Under the pieces are notes generated by a model. The model was given only the letters and a program-made list of their open reading frames with translations, ran no database searches and was not told the DNA's origin. 62,715 nucleotides of DNA. Source: Verrucomicrobiota bacterium. GTDB taxonomy: Bacteria; Verrucomicrobiota; Verrucomicrobiia; Opitutales; UBA2995. Position 1 is the first letter of the stretch. Each line of letters opens with the position of its first letter. Shown in pieces: positions 16,962-26,105 of the stretch. The position numbers were made by a program, and so were the translations under genes. The stretch covers positions 1-62,715 of the forward strand of contig JAQBYJ010000021.1 in the NCBI GenBank assembly GCA_027622555.1, read 5' to 3'.

Positions 16962-18443
16962 ATGAGATTCCACTCGTTCTCCATTTTAGCTTTGATCATT
17001 TGTTGCACGGTTCCGATCTTTCAAGGATGTGTTCCTAGGATCGATCCGAAGGCTGGTCAGGGAATCCTTGTAGGGGAAGTGACGGATAGTAGTGCCCTGG
17101 TTCAAGTGCGTCTGACTGTTGGTGAAAACTTGCTTGATGGAGATCTTGAAGGAACCGCAGGAGTTGTTGAATTTATTCTTTTAAATGCGACCGATGGTTC
17201 TGAAATAAATCGAGCGACCGCTAAAGCGTCTGCCTACCGGGATTTTATTGCCCGTGTTTTTTTTGAAAAACTTTCACCAGGGACTCAATATGAAATTCAT
17301 ACGCGACTCGGAGTGGACGAAGATCATCTGATTACTGGCCCTGTGGCGTCTTTCAAAACACTACCTGGTAAGGAGAGATCAGAAGCTGTCCGGTTCGTGG
17401 TCGTGACAGGTATGAATTATGCGAAATTTCACGGAGACAATCGTATCGATCGGGACATCCATTTATTACTTAACGCAACGGAGTTGGCTGCACCTTACGA
17501 GGGTGCTGATAAACATCTGGGATATCCTGCCCTGGAAACCATTTTGAAAATGAAACCAGATTTTTTTGTAGGGACGGGCGACAATGTTTACTATGATACT
17601 CCCAAAGAACCTCGTGCTGAAACGCTCACAGAAATGAGGCAGAAGTGGCACGAACAATTTGTTCAGCCTCGGTACCATAGTCTGTTTGCCAAAGTCCCAA
17701 CTTATTGGGAAGTGGACGACCACGATTACCGAATAGATGATGGTGACAACTCCGGTGACTATAGGCCATCGCCTGCCGAAGCGCGGCGCATATTTCTCGA
17801 GCAACTTCCCATTGCTCCCATGGAAGCCACAGACATTAAAACGTATCGTACGCACCGGGTGAGTAAAGAGCTGCAAATCTGGTTTGTTGAAAACCGCATG
17901 TATCGAAGCCCAAATGCGATGGAAGATGGGCCAGGGAAAACGATTTGGGGCGCGGAGCAAAAGGCATGGCTCAAGAAAACGCTTTTGGAAAGTGATGCTA
18001 CTTTCAAACTCATGGTATCACCTACACCCATGATCGGTCCGGATTCTTTGCACAAGACGGACAATCATGCAGATATCGGAGGATTTCAGCACGAGCGGGA
18101 TGAGTTTTTTGAATGGCTGGGAAATTCAGGTGTCGGTTCCAGCAATTTTTATATCATCTGTGGAGACAGGCATTGGCAGTATCATTCCATTTCTCCGGAA
18201 GGAATACAGGAGTTTGCCAGCGGTGCTTTGACCGATACCAATTCGCGTTTGGGTGTGAATCCGGGCGATGAAAATTCCACTGACCCGAAAGGTCTGATCA
18301 ATCAGGTTTATACACAGAATCCAAATTCTGGAGGATTTCTTTTGGTTAAGGTTTCACCAGGATCTGGAAACAAAAGGGCAACGCTTACTTTTGATTTTCA
18401 CGATGAGAAGGGCGTGAAACTCTACTCTCAATCTAAACAATAA
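16962..18443 (+). CDS. PhoD-like alkaline phosphatase/phosphodiesterase lipoprotein
   Basis: A 493-residue secreted metallophosphoesterase. The leader ends IFQGC, a lipobox. Residues 35-140 form the N-terminal beta-domain of PhoD-like enzymes. The catalytic part has GTGDNVYYD (metal Asp and Asn), [12 protein letters not shown] (the family DDHD/E motif) and [11 protein letters not shown] (GDxH). A QLPIAP segment and [11 protein letters not shown] are also typical. Substrate could be phosphate mono- or diesters. Seven bases separate it from the following sulfatase, so they are likely co-transcribed. Confidence 0.87.
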   Translation: MRFHSFSILALIICCTVPIFQGCVPRIDPKAGQGILVGEVTDSSALVQVRLTVGENLLDGDLEGTAGVVEFILLNATDGSEINRATAKASAYRDFIARVFFEKLSPGTQYEIHTRLGVDEDHLITGPVASFKTLPGKERSEAVRFVVVTGMNYAKFHGDNRIDRDIHLLLNATELAAPYEGADKHLGYPALETILKMKPDFFVGTGDNVYYDTPKEPRAETLTEMRQKWHEQFVQPRYHSLFAKVPTYWEVDDHDYRIDDGDNSGDYRPSPAEARRIFLEQLPIAPMEATDIKTYRTHRVSKELQIWFVENRMYRSPNAMEDGPGKTIWGAEQKAWLKKTLLESDATFKLMVSPTPMIGPDSLHKTDNHADIGGFQHERDEFFEWLGNSGVGSSNFYIICGDRHWQYHSISPEGIQEFASGALTDTNSRLGVNPGDENSTDPKGLINQVYTQNPNSGGFLLVKVSPGSGNKRATLTFDFHDEKGVKLYSQSKQ

Positions 18444-18449
18444 GTCGAG

Positions 18450-19856
18450 ATGACCAGAATAATTAAATCGGCATTGATTCTCCTGTTAACGACCTTCGTT
18501 CCGTTTGCGAAGGGCGTAGTTCCTGAAAACCTGAATGTGCTTTTTATAGCCATCGATGACTTGAACACACGATTGGGGTGTTACGGTTTCGATCACGTTT
18601 CTTCACCTCAAATTGATAAGCTGGCGCAAGAGGGAGTACGCTTCGATCGGGCGTACTGTCAGTATCCTTCCTGTGGGCCCAGTCGAACATCCGTGTTGAC
18701 CGGTCTGCGACCGCAGACGACAGGCATGATCAATAATAGCATGTCGTTTCGTGAGTTGGCCCCTGATGCCGTGACTTTGCCACAACTGTTTAAAAGCAAT
18801 GGTTACCACACCGCCCGGGTTGGAAAAATATTTCATCAACGGGTGCCCTTGGATATCGGAACGAGTGGTGCGGATGATCCGGCATCGTGGCATGAAGTGG
18901 TGAATCCGAAAGGCCGCGACGTAGATGAGAAAGACCTGATGACCATTTATACCAATAAATTGGCTATTACCGATACGATGGGTTTTCTTAAGGCGGATGG
19001 CGAAGACTCGGAGCAGACGGATGGAAAGGTGGTTGATGAGACAATTCGGATGTTGGAAGAGCGCAAAGGGGAACCCTTTTTTATCGCTGCCGGACTTTAT
19101 AGACCACACACTCCTTATATTGCGCCCAAGAAATACTTCGAGCTATACGACCTGGCAACAACAGAGGTGCCTTACTTGCCACCTGGGTATCGTGATACGG
19201 TGCCACCTGGTGCTTTAAGCTCCACTGCTGATTGGCCTAATTTCGGAACTACTGAAGATGAAGCACGTGATTGTATTTTGGCTTATGATGCCTGTATATC
19301 TTTCGTTGATACACAAGTTGGGCGTTTGCTGACTGCAGTGGATCGACTCGGATTACGCGACAATACTATCGTCGTGTTGTGGGGAGATCATGGTTATCAT
19401 CTTGGAGAACATGGCCTCTGGCGAAAAAACAGTCTATATGAGGAATCGGCTCGCGCTCCATTGATATTTCGAGTTCCCGGAATAGAGCCCGCGGAAAATG
19501 GTTCTCCAGCTATCGTGGAGTTTGTAGATATTTATCCGACGATTGCCGATCTTGCAGGGCTTGTTCCTCCGGTTGAGCTTGAAGGCATTAGTCTAAAACC
19601 ATTGTTGGAAAATCCGAATGCCAGCTGGGATCGTCCTGCTTTTATTCAGACCTTATTTGTAGACGTCCCCGGCTATAGTGTTAGGACCGATCGGTGGCGT
19701 TACGTGGAGTGGGGGACCTCAGGTGACAAAGGTATCGAACTGTATGATCAGTTCGAAGACCCGAAGGAAATGAAAAATCTGGCAGGATCCATAGCTCATG
19801 CTACTACTATAAATCAATTGAAGCAGCTGATAAATCGGAACTGGCCAAGTAACTAA
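18450..19856 (+). CDS. Iduronate-2-sulfatase-like S1 family sulfatase
   Basis: A 468-residue secreted sulfatase with a signal peptide (through about residue 22). NVLFIAIDDLNTRLGCYG gives the two metal Asp residues (36, 37) and the ..L.CYG signature of iduronate-2-sulfatases. The active-site motif is C75-GPSR-79, requiring oxidation of Cys75 to formylglycine. GKIFHQRVP, FIAAGLYRPHTPY and WGDHGYHLGEH(G)LWRKN are further IDS-type motifs. It would remove sulfate from a uronic-acid-containing or related polysaccharide. No sulfatase-maturing enzyme is encoded in the window. Confidence 0.9.
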   Translation: MTRIIKSALILLLTTFVPFAKGVVPENLNVLFIAIDDLNTRLGCYGFDHVSSPQIDKLAQEGVRFDRAYCQYPSCGPSRTSVLTGLRPQTTGMINNSMSFRELAPDAVTLPQLFKSNGYHTARVGKIFHQRVPLDIGTSGADDPASWHEVVNPKGRDVDEKDLMTIYTNKLAITDTMGFLKADGEDSEQTDGKVVDETIRMLEERKGEPFFIAAGLYRPHTPYIAPKKYFELYDLATTEVPYLPPGYRDTVPPGALSSTADWPNFGTTEDEARDCILAYDACISFVDTQVGRLLTAVDRLGLRDNTIVVLWGDHGYHLGEHGLWRKNSLYEESARAPLIFRVPGIEPAENGSPAIVEFVDIYPTIADLAGLVPPVELEGISLKPLLENPNASWDRPAFIQTLFVDVPGYSVRTDRWRYVEWGTSGDKGIELYDQFEDPKEMKNLAGSIAHATTINQLKQLINRNWPSN

Positions 19857-19877
19857 GAACATTAAACATATTTCACT

Positions 19878-20339
19878 ATGAGTGCAGAAGAAAAAATTAA
19901 AGAACTCGGATTGGAACTTCCACCACGTCCGCCAAAGGGCGGAGTTTACAAGTCGGTGGTTATCGTGAATGGCTTGGCCTACTTTTCGGGCCATGGACCC
20001 TACAAAAGCGACGGGACGATGTATGTGGGAAGAGTTGGCGATCAGGTGGACCAGGAGTTTGCTTATGCGGCGGCGCGACAAACAGGCTTGGCAATTCTTT
20101 CCACCTTACAGGCGGAACTGGGATCTCTGAATCGGGTTAAGCGTGTGGTTAAATTGTTGGGGCTGGTGAACAGTGCTCCTGATTTTTATAGTCACCCCGC
20201 GGTCATCAACGGCTGCAGCGAACTCTTTGCCGAAGTATTTGGCGAGGAGGCCGGTGTGGGTACCAGGAGCGCGTTTGGTGTAGCTGCCTTACCTGGAAAT
20301 ATTTCCGTGGAGATAGAAGGCATTTTCGAAATCGAATAA
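19878..20339 (+). CDS. RidA/YjgF family protein
   Basis: A 153-residue member of the Rid superfamily, trimeric enzymes that include deaminases of reactive enamine/imine intermediates. Features are VIVNGLAYFSGHGPY, AYAAARQTGLAILSTL, VKRVVKLLGLVNSAPDF and SAFGVAALPGNISVEIE. The end lacks the classical RidA Arg in a GA.VEI..xA-R setting at a position I can recognise, so it may belong to a less characterised subfamily (the LPPxPPKGGVYK start is typical of that group). It lies 21 bases after the sulfatase gene. Confidence 0.88.
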   Translation: MSAEEKIKELGLELPPRPPKGGVYKSVVIVNGLAYFSGHGPYKSDGTMYVGRVGDQVDQEFAYAAARQTGLAILSTLQAELGSLNRVKRVVKLLGLVNSAPDFYSHPAVINGCSELFAEVFGEEAGVGTRSAFGVAALPGNISVEIEGIFEIE

Positions 20340-20354
20340 CCGGAACGATTCAAA

Positions 20355-20570
20355 CTACTCGGGTTCGTATTGAAATACGGCGTCGAGCGGTTCAACGAAG
20401 GTCGCAGCTATTTTAAATGCCAATTCGAGGGTAGGTGAGTATTTCGCCTGCTCTATGGCAAAAATGGTTTGTCGCGTTACGCCCACCTTATCGGCCAATT
20501 GTTGCTGGGTCATTTCTCCATTTTTAAACCTAAGAGCCCGGATATTGTTTTTGATGTGAATCTTTGGCAT
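20355..20570 (-). CDS. XRE-family (YgzD-like) transcriptional regulator
   Basis: A 71-residue Cro/CI-type HTH protein: [40 protein letters not shown] with the recognition helix TRQTIFAIE, and a short FQYEP end. Such minimal regulators are typically encoded with a small membrane protein that they control. Here the membrane-protein gene lies two bases upstream on the same strand. They probably form one autoregulated transcript. Confidence 0.92.
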   Translation of the reverse strand: MPKIHIKNNIRALRFKNGEMTQQQLADKVGVTRQTIFAIEQAKYSPTLELAFKIAATFVEPLDAVFQYEPE

Positions 20571-20572
20571 CC

Positions 20573-21073
20573 TTAGAATCCTCTGCGGTAATAGAATAAC
20601 TGCACAGCCGATTTTGTGATCTCCGCAAGTACCAAGGTAAAGAGCATGATGTGGATGATCAGAAACGGCGAGGCATATTCACTGAATTTAATCACCAGCT
20701 CTGCGCCTTTTTCTCCTATTTCCGGGTGTTCGAAGATCGTTTTCCCCAGAGAGGAAATCACCACTTGCCAAAGTGCTGCAATGAGTCCCGTGAACAGGAC
20801 AAAGTATCCGTAACGGTATCCGCGTGTTTCGTAGAGTTTGTCGCGTTCGTCCCCTTCCTGCTTTTTGGCGAATCCTGAGAGCACTGAGATCAGGACAATT
20901 TCAATTACGATGGCCCAGAAAACGACCTTCATATAAAGCCAGGTAGCTTGTTGTCCGTCCATGTCATCCGTCATTACCTTAATGAAATAATAGCCGAACA
21001 AGGCGACGGTTATGATGAGATTCACCCAAAGAACCTTTTCTTTGAATGAGAGAGTTTTTAAGTCGAATGTCAT
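20573..21073 (-). CDS. Four-helix membrane protein paired with XRE regulator
   Basis: A 166-residue protein with four predicted membrane helices (about residues 15-33, 50-68, 86-106 and 135-155) and a charged loop [20 protein letters not shown] between helices two and three. That acidic/basic loop is characteristic of DUF2178/DUF3796-like partners of YgzD-type regulators. The function is unknown. It is divergent from the trhP-like gene across a 180-base AT-rich spacer. Confidence 0.8.
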   Translation of the reverse strand: MTFDLKTLSFKEKVLWVNLIITVALFGYYFIKVMTDDMDGQQATWLYMKVVFWAIVIEIVLISVLSGFAKKQEGDERDKLYETRGYRYGYFVLFTGLIAALWQVVISSLGKTIFEHPEIGEKGAELVIKFSEYASPFLIIHIMLFTLVLAEITKSAVQLFYYRRGF

Positions 21074-21100
21074 TTTATTGAGTATGGTATAGTTAACGCG

Positions 21101-21164
21101 ATGTAAAAAATAATTAACATTACAAGCGATCTTAAAACCAACTTATGTCAAATATATTTTACAT
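21101..21164. promoter_or_regulatory. Divergent spacer with widely spaced ATGTAAAA/TTTTACAT arms
   Basis: In the AT-rich gap between the XRE pair and the trhP-like gene, ATGTAAAA (21101-21108) and TTTTACAT (21157-21164) are exact inverted copies 48 bases apart. They could be half-sites for the XRE regulator. The spacing is large and the words are AT-rich, so chance is possible. Confidence 0.25.
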
Positions 21165-21252
21165 GGAAAATTGAGGTTTGAGCCACTTCATTTGGTTCAG
21201 CTTGACTCTGATGGTGCTTTGCGCCCTTTCTCTAGCGCTTTTTTAATCATTG

Positions 21253-22503
21253 ATGATCACCGAAATTCCATTGCCAGAAACCGAGTTACTGGCCCCAGCT
21301 GGTTGTTTTCCGTCCTTACAGGCTGGAATCGCATCCGGTGCCGATGCTGTTTATTTTGGTTTGGCCCAATTAAATATGCGCGCACGAGCCCGGCGCTCTT
21401 TTGGGTTGGAGGATTTGCCGGAGATGATGAATCGTTGCCGGGAAGGTGGAGTAAAAGCCTGCCTTACTTTGAATACCCTTCTTTACGATCACGACCTCAA
21501 ATTGGTTTATAAGCTTCTTGAAGTGGCTGCGGAAAATAAGGTGGATGCGGTGATCGCTTCCGACATGGCCTGTATCATGCGTGCGCGTGAATTGGGATTG
21601 GAAGTTCACCTTTCTACTCAATTATCGGTTTCCAATATCGAGTCATTTAAATTCTACACTCAGTTCTGTGACCGTATTGTTTTAGCCCGTGAGCTGACTC
21701 TGAAAATGATCCGCAAGCTCTATGAGCAGATTGTTGCCGCAGATCTTCGTGGACCCAGTGGTCGTCCGGCTGAAATAGAAGCCTTTGCTCACGGTGCGCT
21801 TTGTGTCGCTGTATCCGGACGTTGTGGCATGTCCCTTCATACCGATAACGCCTCTGCCAATCGCGGTGCTTGTGTTCAAAATTGCCGCAAAGAATATGAT
21901 GTGGTCGACAAGGAGACGGGCAAGAAGTTGACGATCGATAACAATTTCGTGATGTCGCCCAATGACATTTCAACCATCGAGTTTTTGGATCAACTACTAC
22001 AATCAGGTATCAAGGTGTTGAAGATCGAAGGACGAGGTCGTTCACCTGAATACGTACATACTGTTATCAGTTCCTATCGGAAAGCGATTGATGCAGTTCA
22101 TGCCGGGACCTATTCGGCGGAGTTTGTTGCCGTGTTGTTGGACGATCTGAAATCCGTCTACAACCGTGGACTTTCTGAAGGTTACTACTTGGGACGTGAC
22201 CAGGGTTGGTCGGCGACTTACGGTTCAAAAGCAACCAAGCAAAAGGTGCAGGTTGGTAGAGTAAGCCATTACTACAACAAACTCAACGTAGCAGAAATTA
22301 CTTCAAGTGGTAAGGTGGCAGTCGGCGATGAATACGTCATCATTGGGGAAACTACCGGCGTCGTTGAGGGTACAGTGGACGAAATTCATCTGGAAGATGG
22401 AAAAGTAGATTCCGTCAAAGCCAAAGATGTATTTTCGATTCGGGTACCTAAAAAAGTTCGAAAAAACGACAAGGTCTATTTGATGATCCCGGTAGCTGGT
22501 TGA
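21253..22503 (+). CDS. trhP: U32-family protein, TrhP-like tRNA U34 hydroxylation protein
   Basis: A 416-residue U32 peptidase-family protein. [27 protein letters not shown] is the family start, [19 protein letters not shown] the U32 signature, and [16 protein letters not shown] supplies further Cys residues expected to hold an iron-sulfur cluster. [16 protein letters not shown] and [15 protein letters not shown] follow. In E. coli TrhP (YegQ) makes 5-hydroxyuridine at tRNA position 34, the first step toward cmo5U. The assignment to TrhP rather than RlhA or UbiU/V rests on length and on cmoA/cmoB being 7 kb downstream. ATG 21253 is used; a TTG precedes it. Confidence 0.8.
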   Translation: MITEIPLPETELLAPAGCFPSLQAGIASGADAVYFGLAQLNMRARARRSFGLEDLPEMMNRCREGGVKACLTLNTLLYDHDLKLVYKLLEVAAENKVDAVIASDMACIMRARELGLEVHLSTQLSVSNIESFKFYTQFCDRIVLARELTLKMIRKLYEQIVAADLRGPSGRPAEIEAFAHGALCVAVSGRCGMSLHTDNASANRGACVQNCRKEYDVVDKETGKKLTIDNNFVMSPNDISTIEFLDQLLQSGIKVLKIEGRGRSPEYVHTVISSYRKAIDAVHAGTYSAEFVAVLLDDLKSVYNRGLSEGYYLGRDQGWSATYGSKATKQKVQVGRVSHYYNKLNVAEITSSGKVAVGDEYVIIGETTGVVEGTVDEIHLEDGKVDSVKAKDVFSIRVPKKVRKNDKVYLMIPVAG

Positions 22504-22528
22504 GCTATTAAATCGATAGGTATTTGTC

Positions 22529-22753
22529 ATGCTCCGCATAATCCACAAACAACCTGAGTGTATCGGGTGTGATCTCTGTTGTGATGTAGCCCCTAATTAC
22601 TGGTTCATGAATGACGAAGGTTTGGCGGAGCTTCATTCCGTGATTAGAACGGTCGGAACACTTCAATTTGGCGAAGGTTGGGAAGAAGACCGCAAAGCCT
22701 TGAAAGAAGCTGAAGAGAATTGTCCGGTACACATTATTCGCATTGAAGAATGA
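22529..22753 (+). CDS. Small [4Fe-4S] ferredoxin
   Basis: A 74-residue ferredoxin-like protein. Three ligands lie in CIGCDLC (Cys11, 14, 17, followed by another Cys at 18) and the fourth in NCPVH (Cys65), enough for one [4Fe-4S] cluster. A Trp-rich middle segment (FGEGWEED) separates them. It begins 26 bases after the trhP-like gene and probably shares its transcript. A role as electron donor to the TrhP-like protein, or to QueE/QueG further on, is inferred from position only. Confidence 0.85.
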   Translation: MLRIIHKQPECIGCDLCCDVAPNYWFMNDEGLAELHSVIRTVGTLQFGEGWEEDRKALKEAEENCPVHIIRIEE

Positions 22754-22793
22754 GGTAGTCATTTTATTAAACTGTCTTTAACTACTTTTCATC

Positions 22794-23510
22794 ATGCCTG
22801 AAGTTCCAACTCACCTTTTAGGATTATTTATTTTCATAACCATAACCGTGTTCTTTCTATTTCGGTTTGCCTTGATACGGGGTGTCGCAGTTCTTGGAGA
22901 ACGTAAACCAGGCAGAGCCATGTTGCTGTCTTTTCTGTTGGGACTTTGGCTCATGGGTACAGCGATGATGGCGGAAAAGGGGTCACTGCAAGATTTCAGT
23001 CAGTTTCCGCCCATGATTTTGGTGTTAGTTTTTATGGCGCTCACACTCACTTTCACTTTGGCGTTTTCGAGAGTTGGCTTATTGGTGATCGAGGGAGCTG
23101 GACTGGTTTGGTTGGTCGGCTTTCAGAGCTTTCGCATCGCTGTAGAGTATTTTTTGCATCAGATGTATCTGGAAGGAATTGTTCCCGTTCAAATGACTTA
23201 TTCAGGTCAGAATTTTGATATTCTTGCAGGATTGAGTGCGGTGATAATGGCCTTTCAAATTAAAAAGAAAATGGTGGGCCCAAAAGCGATCTTGATCTGG
23301 AATATCCTGGGACTTGCTCTGTTGCTTAATATCATTGTCGTGGCAGTACTTTCGATGCCAACTCCGTTTAGGTATTTTCAAAATGAACCGGCTAATACCT
23401 TTGTCACCCATCTGCCATTCGTGTGGTTACCCGTGTTTCATGTTCAAGCCGCTTTGTTCGGTCATCTGCTTGTTTTTCGGGCATTGAAGCGTGGTGTGAC
23501 TGTCACTTAA
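22794..23510 (+). CDS. Polytopic membrane protein of unknown function
   Basis: A 238-residue protein with about seven membrane helices (near residues 8-27, 43-60, 75-92, 97-115, 135-152, 165-188 and 205-230). The line PTPFRYFQNEPANTFVTHLP and the following WLPVFHVQAALFGHLL recur, as I recall, in Bacteroidetes and Verrucomicrobia proteins without a known role. It is not a YhhQ/QueT-type queuosine-precursor transporter by any motif I can see. It starts 40 bases after the ferredoxin and ends three bases before tgt, so it is embedded in the wobble-modification operon. Confidence 0.7.
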   Translation: MPEVPTHLLGLFIFITITVFFLFRFALIRGVAVLGERKPGRAMLLSFLLGLWLMGTAMMAEKGSLQDFSQFPPMILVLVFMALTLTFTLAFSRVGLLVIEGAGLVWLVGFQSFRIAVEYFLHQMYLEGIVPVQMTYSGQNFDILAGLSAVIMAFQIKKKMVGPKAILIWNILGLALLLNIIVVAVLSMPTPFRYFQNEPANTFVTHLPFVWLPVFHVQAALFGHLLVFRALKRGVTVT

Positions 23511-23512
23511 AC

Positions 23513-24652
23513 ATGTCACCGAAAAGTTATACCTTACTCGGGCAAGATGGTGATGCCCGGCGCGGGGTGTTCCACTCCTTTCATGGCGATGTGCAAACAC
23601 CGTTCTTCATGCCTATTGCTACGGTCGGAGCGATCAAAGGCGGTGTGGAGGCCATGGAAGTTCGGGGGCTTGGATTTGAATTAATCCTCTCGAATACCTA
23701 TCACCTGCATGTGCGGCCAGGAGAAGAACGCATCAAATCCTTCGGTGGCCTGGCTAAGTTCATGGGATGGGATGGACCGATACTGACCGATTCTGGGGGC
23801 TTTCAAGCGTGGTCTTTGGCCAAGATGAATCAAATCTCTGAAGAAGGGATCACATTCCGTTCTCATGTGGATGGTAACAAAATTTCGCTCACGCCCGAAG
23901 GAGTTGTGGATATTCAACATGCGCTTGGAATAGATGTGGCTATGGCGTTGGACGAGTGCACCGACTACCCATGCACGCATGAGGTGGCCAAGGCATCGAT
24001 GGAACGAAGTTTGCGCTGGGCCGACCGTTGTAAGAAACGCTGGCTGGATACGGGTGCTAATGAGTCGATGTATTTATTTGGAATCGGGCAGGGGTCTTTC
24101 TATGAAGATTTAAGGACTGAATCGGCAAAGATACTGGCTGACCTCGATTTGCCTGGATACGCAATAGGTGGTGTGGTGGTTGATTTTACTCGAACCCCCG
24201 AGGCCATTCTTCCCTCTATTCCACATCTGCCTAAAGATCGTCCGCGTTACTTGATGGGGGTGGGAACGCCGCTTGATATTCTGAATGCAGTGGAGCTCGG
24301 GGTTGATATGTTTGATTGTGTTTTGCCTACTCGAAATGGGCGTCATGGAAAAATATTCACTACCTTCGGCGAAGTCAATTTAACGGCTCCCATGTGGAAA
24401 GATTCGGAGTTACCGATGGATGCGCAGAACAATCACCCCATCAGTCGAAACTACAGTCGCGGCTATTTACGTCATCTCTTCCATGTCAAAGAGTCTTTGA
24501 GTGGACGTTTGGCTACCTTGCATAATCTGTCCTTCTACGGCAATCTGATGAAAGGTATTCGGTCGAGTATCGAGGCAGGGCGTTTTGCCGCATTCAAAAA
24601 CGATTTTATCGAGAAGTATACTGCAGGAACTGGTTCTAATGGATACGGCTGA
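23513..24652 (+). CDS. tgt: tRNA-guanine transglycosylase with altered zinc site
   Basis: A 379-residue TGT, the enzyme that swaps guanine 34 of GUN tRNAs for preQ1. TDSGGFQ (Asp93), DECT (about 147-150) and FDCVLPTRNGRHG (nucleophile Asp268) are present, as is the NYSRGYLRHL segment after the zinc region. The zinc ligands are not: the usual CxCxxC just before NYSR reads N306-N-H308-P-I-S311, although His337 (TLHNL) remains. GIGQGS and GGVVVD also depart from the usual GIVQGG and GGLAVGE. ATG 23513 gives a normal-length product; the longer open frame upstream overlaps the previous gene. It overlaps queA by 14 bases. Confidence 0.9.
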   Translation: MSPKSYTLLGQDGDARRGVFHSFHGDVQTPFFMPIATVGAIKGGVEAMEVRGLGFELILSNTYHLHVRPGEERIKSFGGLAKFMGWDGPILTDSGGFQAWSLAKMNQISEEGITFRSHVDGNKISLTPEGVVDIQHALGIDVAMALDECTDYPCTHEVAKASMERSLRWADRCKKRWLDTGANESMYLFGIGQGSFYEDLRTESAKILADLDLPGYAIGGVVVDFTRTPEAILPSIPHLPKDRPRYLMGVGTPLDILNAVELGVDMFDCVLPTRNGRHGKIFTTFGEVNLTAPMWKDSELPMDAQNNHPISRNYSRGYLRHLFHVKESLSGRLATLHNLSFYGNLMKGIRSSIEAGRFAAFKNDFIEKYTAGTGSNGYG

Positions 24653-25667
24653 TTTTGATTTCGAGTTGCCATCTGAGTTGATTGCCCAAAACCCGGTTGT
24701 GCCTCGTGACCACTCCCGGATGTTGGTTATGGATCGACGGAACCAATCGCTGGAACATAAGCACTTCTTTGATCTTCCGGGAGAATTACAAGAGGGGGAT
24801 GTTCTGGTTCTTAATGATACGAAGGTGGTTCCTGCTCGATTGTTTGGGACGATCCCGGAGGTTGGAACCGGCTCAGTGGAAGTATTACTTTTAAACGAAG
24901 CGGTAGAAGGTAATCAGCGTGTGATGGCTAAACCGGGGAAAAAGTTTCGCTTAGGTTGTACGGTTTTATTTGATGAAAAATTAAAGGCGGTTGTTGAAGG
25001 AATTGAGGAAGACGGGAGTCGATTGTTGAACTTCAATTGTTCTCCGGCAGAATTACAGCTTCATCTGGATCGTATTGGCCATGCTCCCTTCCCCCCCTAT
25101 ATCAAAGAATCGACTGCTACCCGTGAGCAATACCAGACCGTTTACGCCCGGGATCCGGGGAGCAGCGCGGCACCGACGGCCGGACTACATTTTACTTCGG
25201 ACGTTTTTGCACAGCTTAAAAATAAAAGAATCTCTGTGGAGAAAGTAACTCTGCATGTAGGCCGCGGTACGTTTCAGGATGTCAAGGTCGACCATCTCGA
25301 GGAGCATATCATGCACTCTGAGCATTTTGAATTAACGCCCGAAGTTGCCAATCGATTGAACGAAGCGAAACGGAATGGAAGAAGGATTATCGCGGTTGGA
25401 ACCACGTCTGTTCGTGTCCTGGAAAGTTGCTGCTCTGATGAAGGCGTGTTGTTGCCTCAAGTATCCACCACTGTCATTTTCATTTACCCGGGTTATGCAT
25501 GGAAGTTTGTAGATGCTTTGGTAACCAACTTCCATCTTCCAAAAAGTACTCTGATCATGCTGGTGAGCAGCTTCGCCGGAAAAGAATTTATTCTAAATGC
25601 TTACCAGAAAGCGATTGAGGAAAAGTATCGTTTCTTCTCCTTTGGGGATTGTATGCTCATTAAATAA
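24639..25667 (+). CDS. queA: S-adenosylmethionine:tRNA ribosyltransferase-isomerase
   Basis: A 342-residue QueA, which transfers and isomerises the ribose of SAM onto preQ1-modified tRNA to give epoxyqueuosine. The sequence runs through DFDFELPSELIAQNPVVPRD, VLNDTKVVPARLFG, VYARDPGSSAAPTAGLHFT, LHVGRGTFQDVKVDHLEEH, VGTTSVRVLE and TNFHLPKSTLIMLVSSFAG, all family landmarks in order. The start overlaps tgt, indicating translational coupling. Length and motifs are normal. Confidence 0.97.
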   Translation: MDTADFDFELPSELIAQNPVVPRDHSRMLVMDRRNQSLEHKHFFDLPGELQEGDVLVLNDTKVVPARLFGTIPEVGTGSVEVLLLNEAVEGNQRVMAKPGKKFRLGCTVLFDEKLKAVVEGIEEDGSRLLNFNCSPAELQLHLDRIGHAPFPPYIKESTATREQYQTVYARDPGSSAAPTAGLHFTSDVFAQLKNKRISVEKVTLHVGRGTFQDVKVDHLEEHIMHSEHFELTPEVANRLNEAKRNGRRIIAVGTTSVRVLESCCSDEGVLLPQVSTTVIFIYPGYAWKFVDALVTNFHLPKSTLIMLVSSFAGKEFILNAYQKAIEEKYRFFSFGDCMLIK

Positions 25668-25686
25668 TTACCTAAGTTCCCATCGT

Positions 25687-26028
25687 ATGAATATCGACTT
25701 GTTTGATAACCCGAATTCCAATCGCGATTATACGATTCAGCATGTGGCCGAAGAGTTTACCTCCGTTTGTCCGGTGACTGGACAACCCGATTTTGGAAAG
25801 GTGATCCTGACTTATACGGCCGATGCCAAGTGCATTGAGTTAAAAAGCTATAAGCTCTATCTTCAAGGTTACCGTAATCAGGGGATTTTTTATGAAGCGG
25901 TTACCAACAAGATTCTCGACGACCTGGTTGAACTTTGTGCTCCGCGTTGGATGAAGGTCGAGACAGTCTGGACCACCCGCGGTGGTATTCACTCAAACAT
26001 CACGGCTGAGTATAAGCGGGAAGGGTAG
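25687..26028 (+). CDS. queF: NADPH-dependent 7-cyano-7-deazaguanine reductase (preQ1 synthase)
   Basis: A 113-residue type I (unimodular) QueF that reduces preQ0 to preQ1. The catalytic Cys28 and Asp35 are in SVCPVTGQPDFG, the QueF signature is ELKSYKLYLQGYRNQGIFYE, and VETVWTTRGGIHSNI closes the fold. ELKSYK replaces the more common ESKSLK, a mild change. It follows queA by 19 bases and ends the rightward tgt-queA-queF unit. Confidence 0.95.
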   Translation: MNIDLFDNPNSNRDYTIQHVAEEFTSVCPVTGQPDFGKVILTYTADAKCIELKSYKLYLQGYRNQGIFYEAVTNKILDDLVELCAPRWMKVETVWTTRGGIHSNITAEYKREG

Positions 26029-26105
26029 GATCGCGACCGACAAAGTATGTCGCTGATATTTTCTTTCGAGAGCAAGCTCCACTCTTACAAAAAACTCTCC
26101 GAAAA

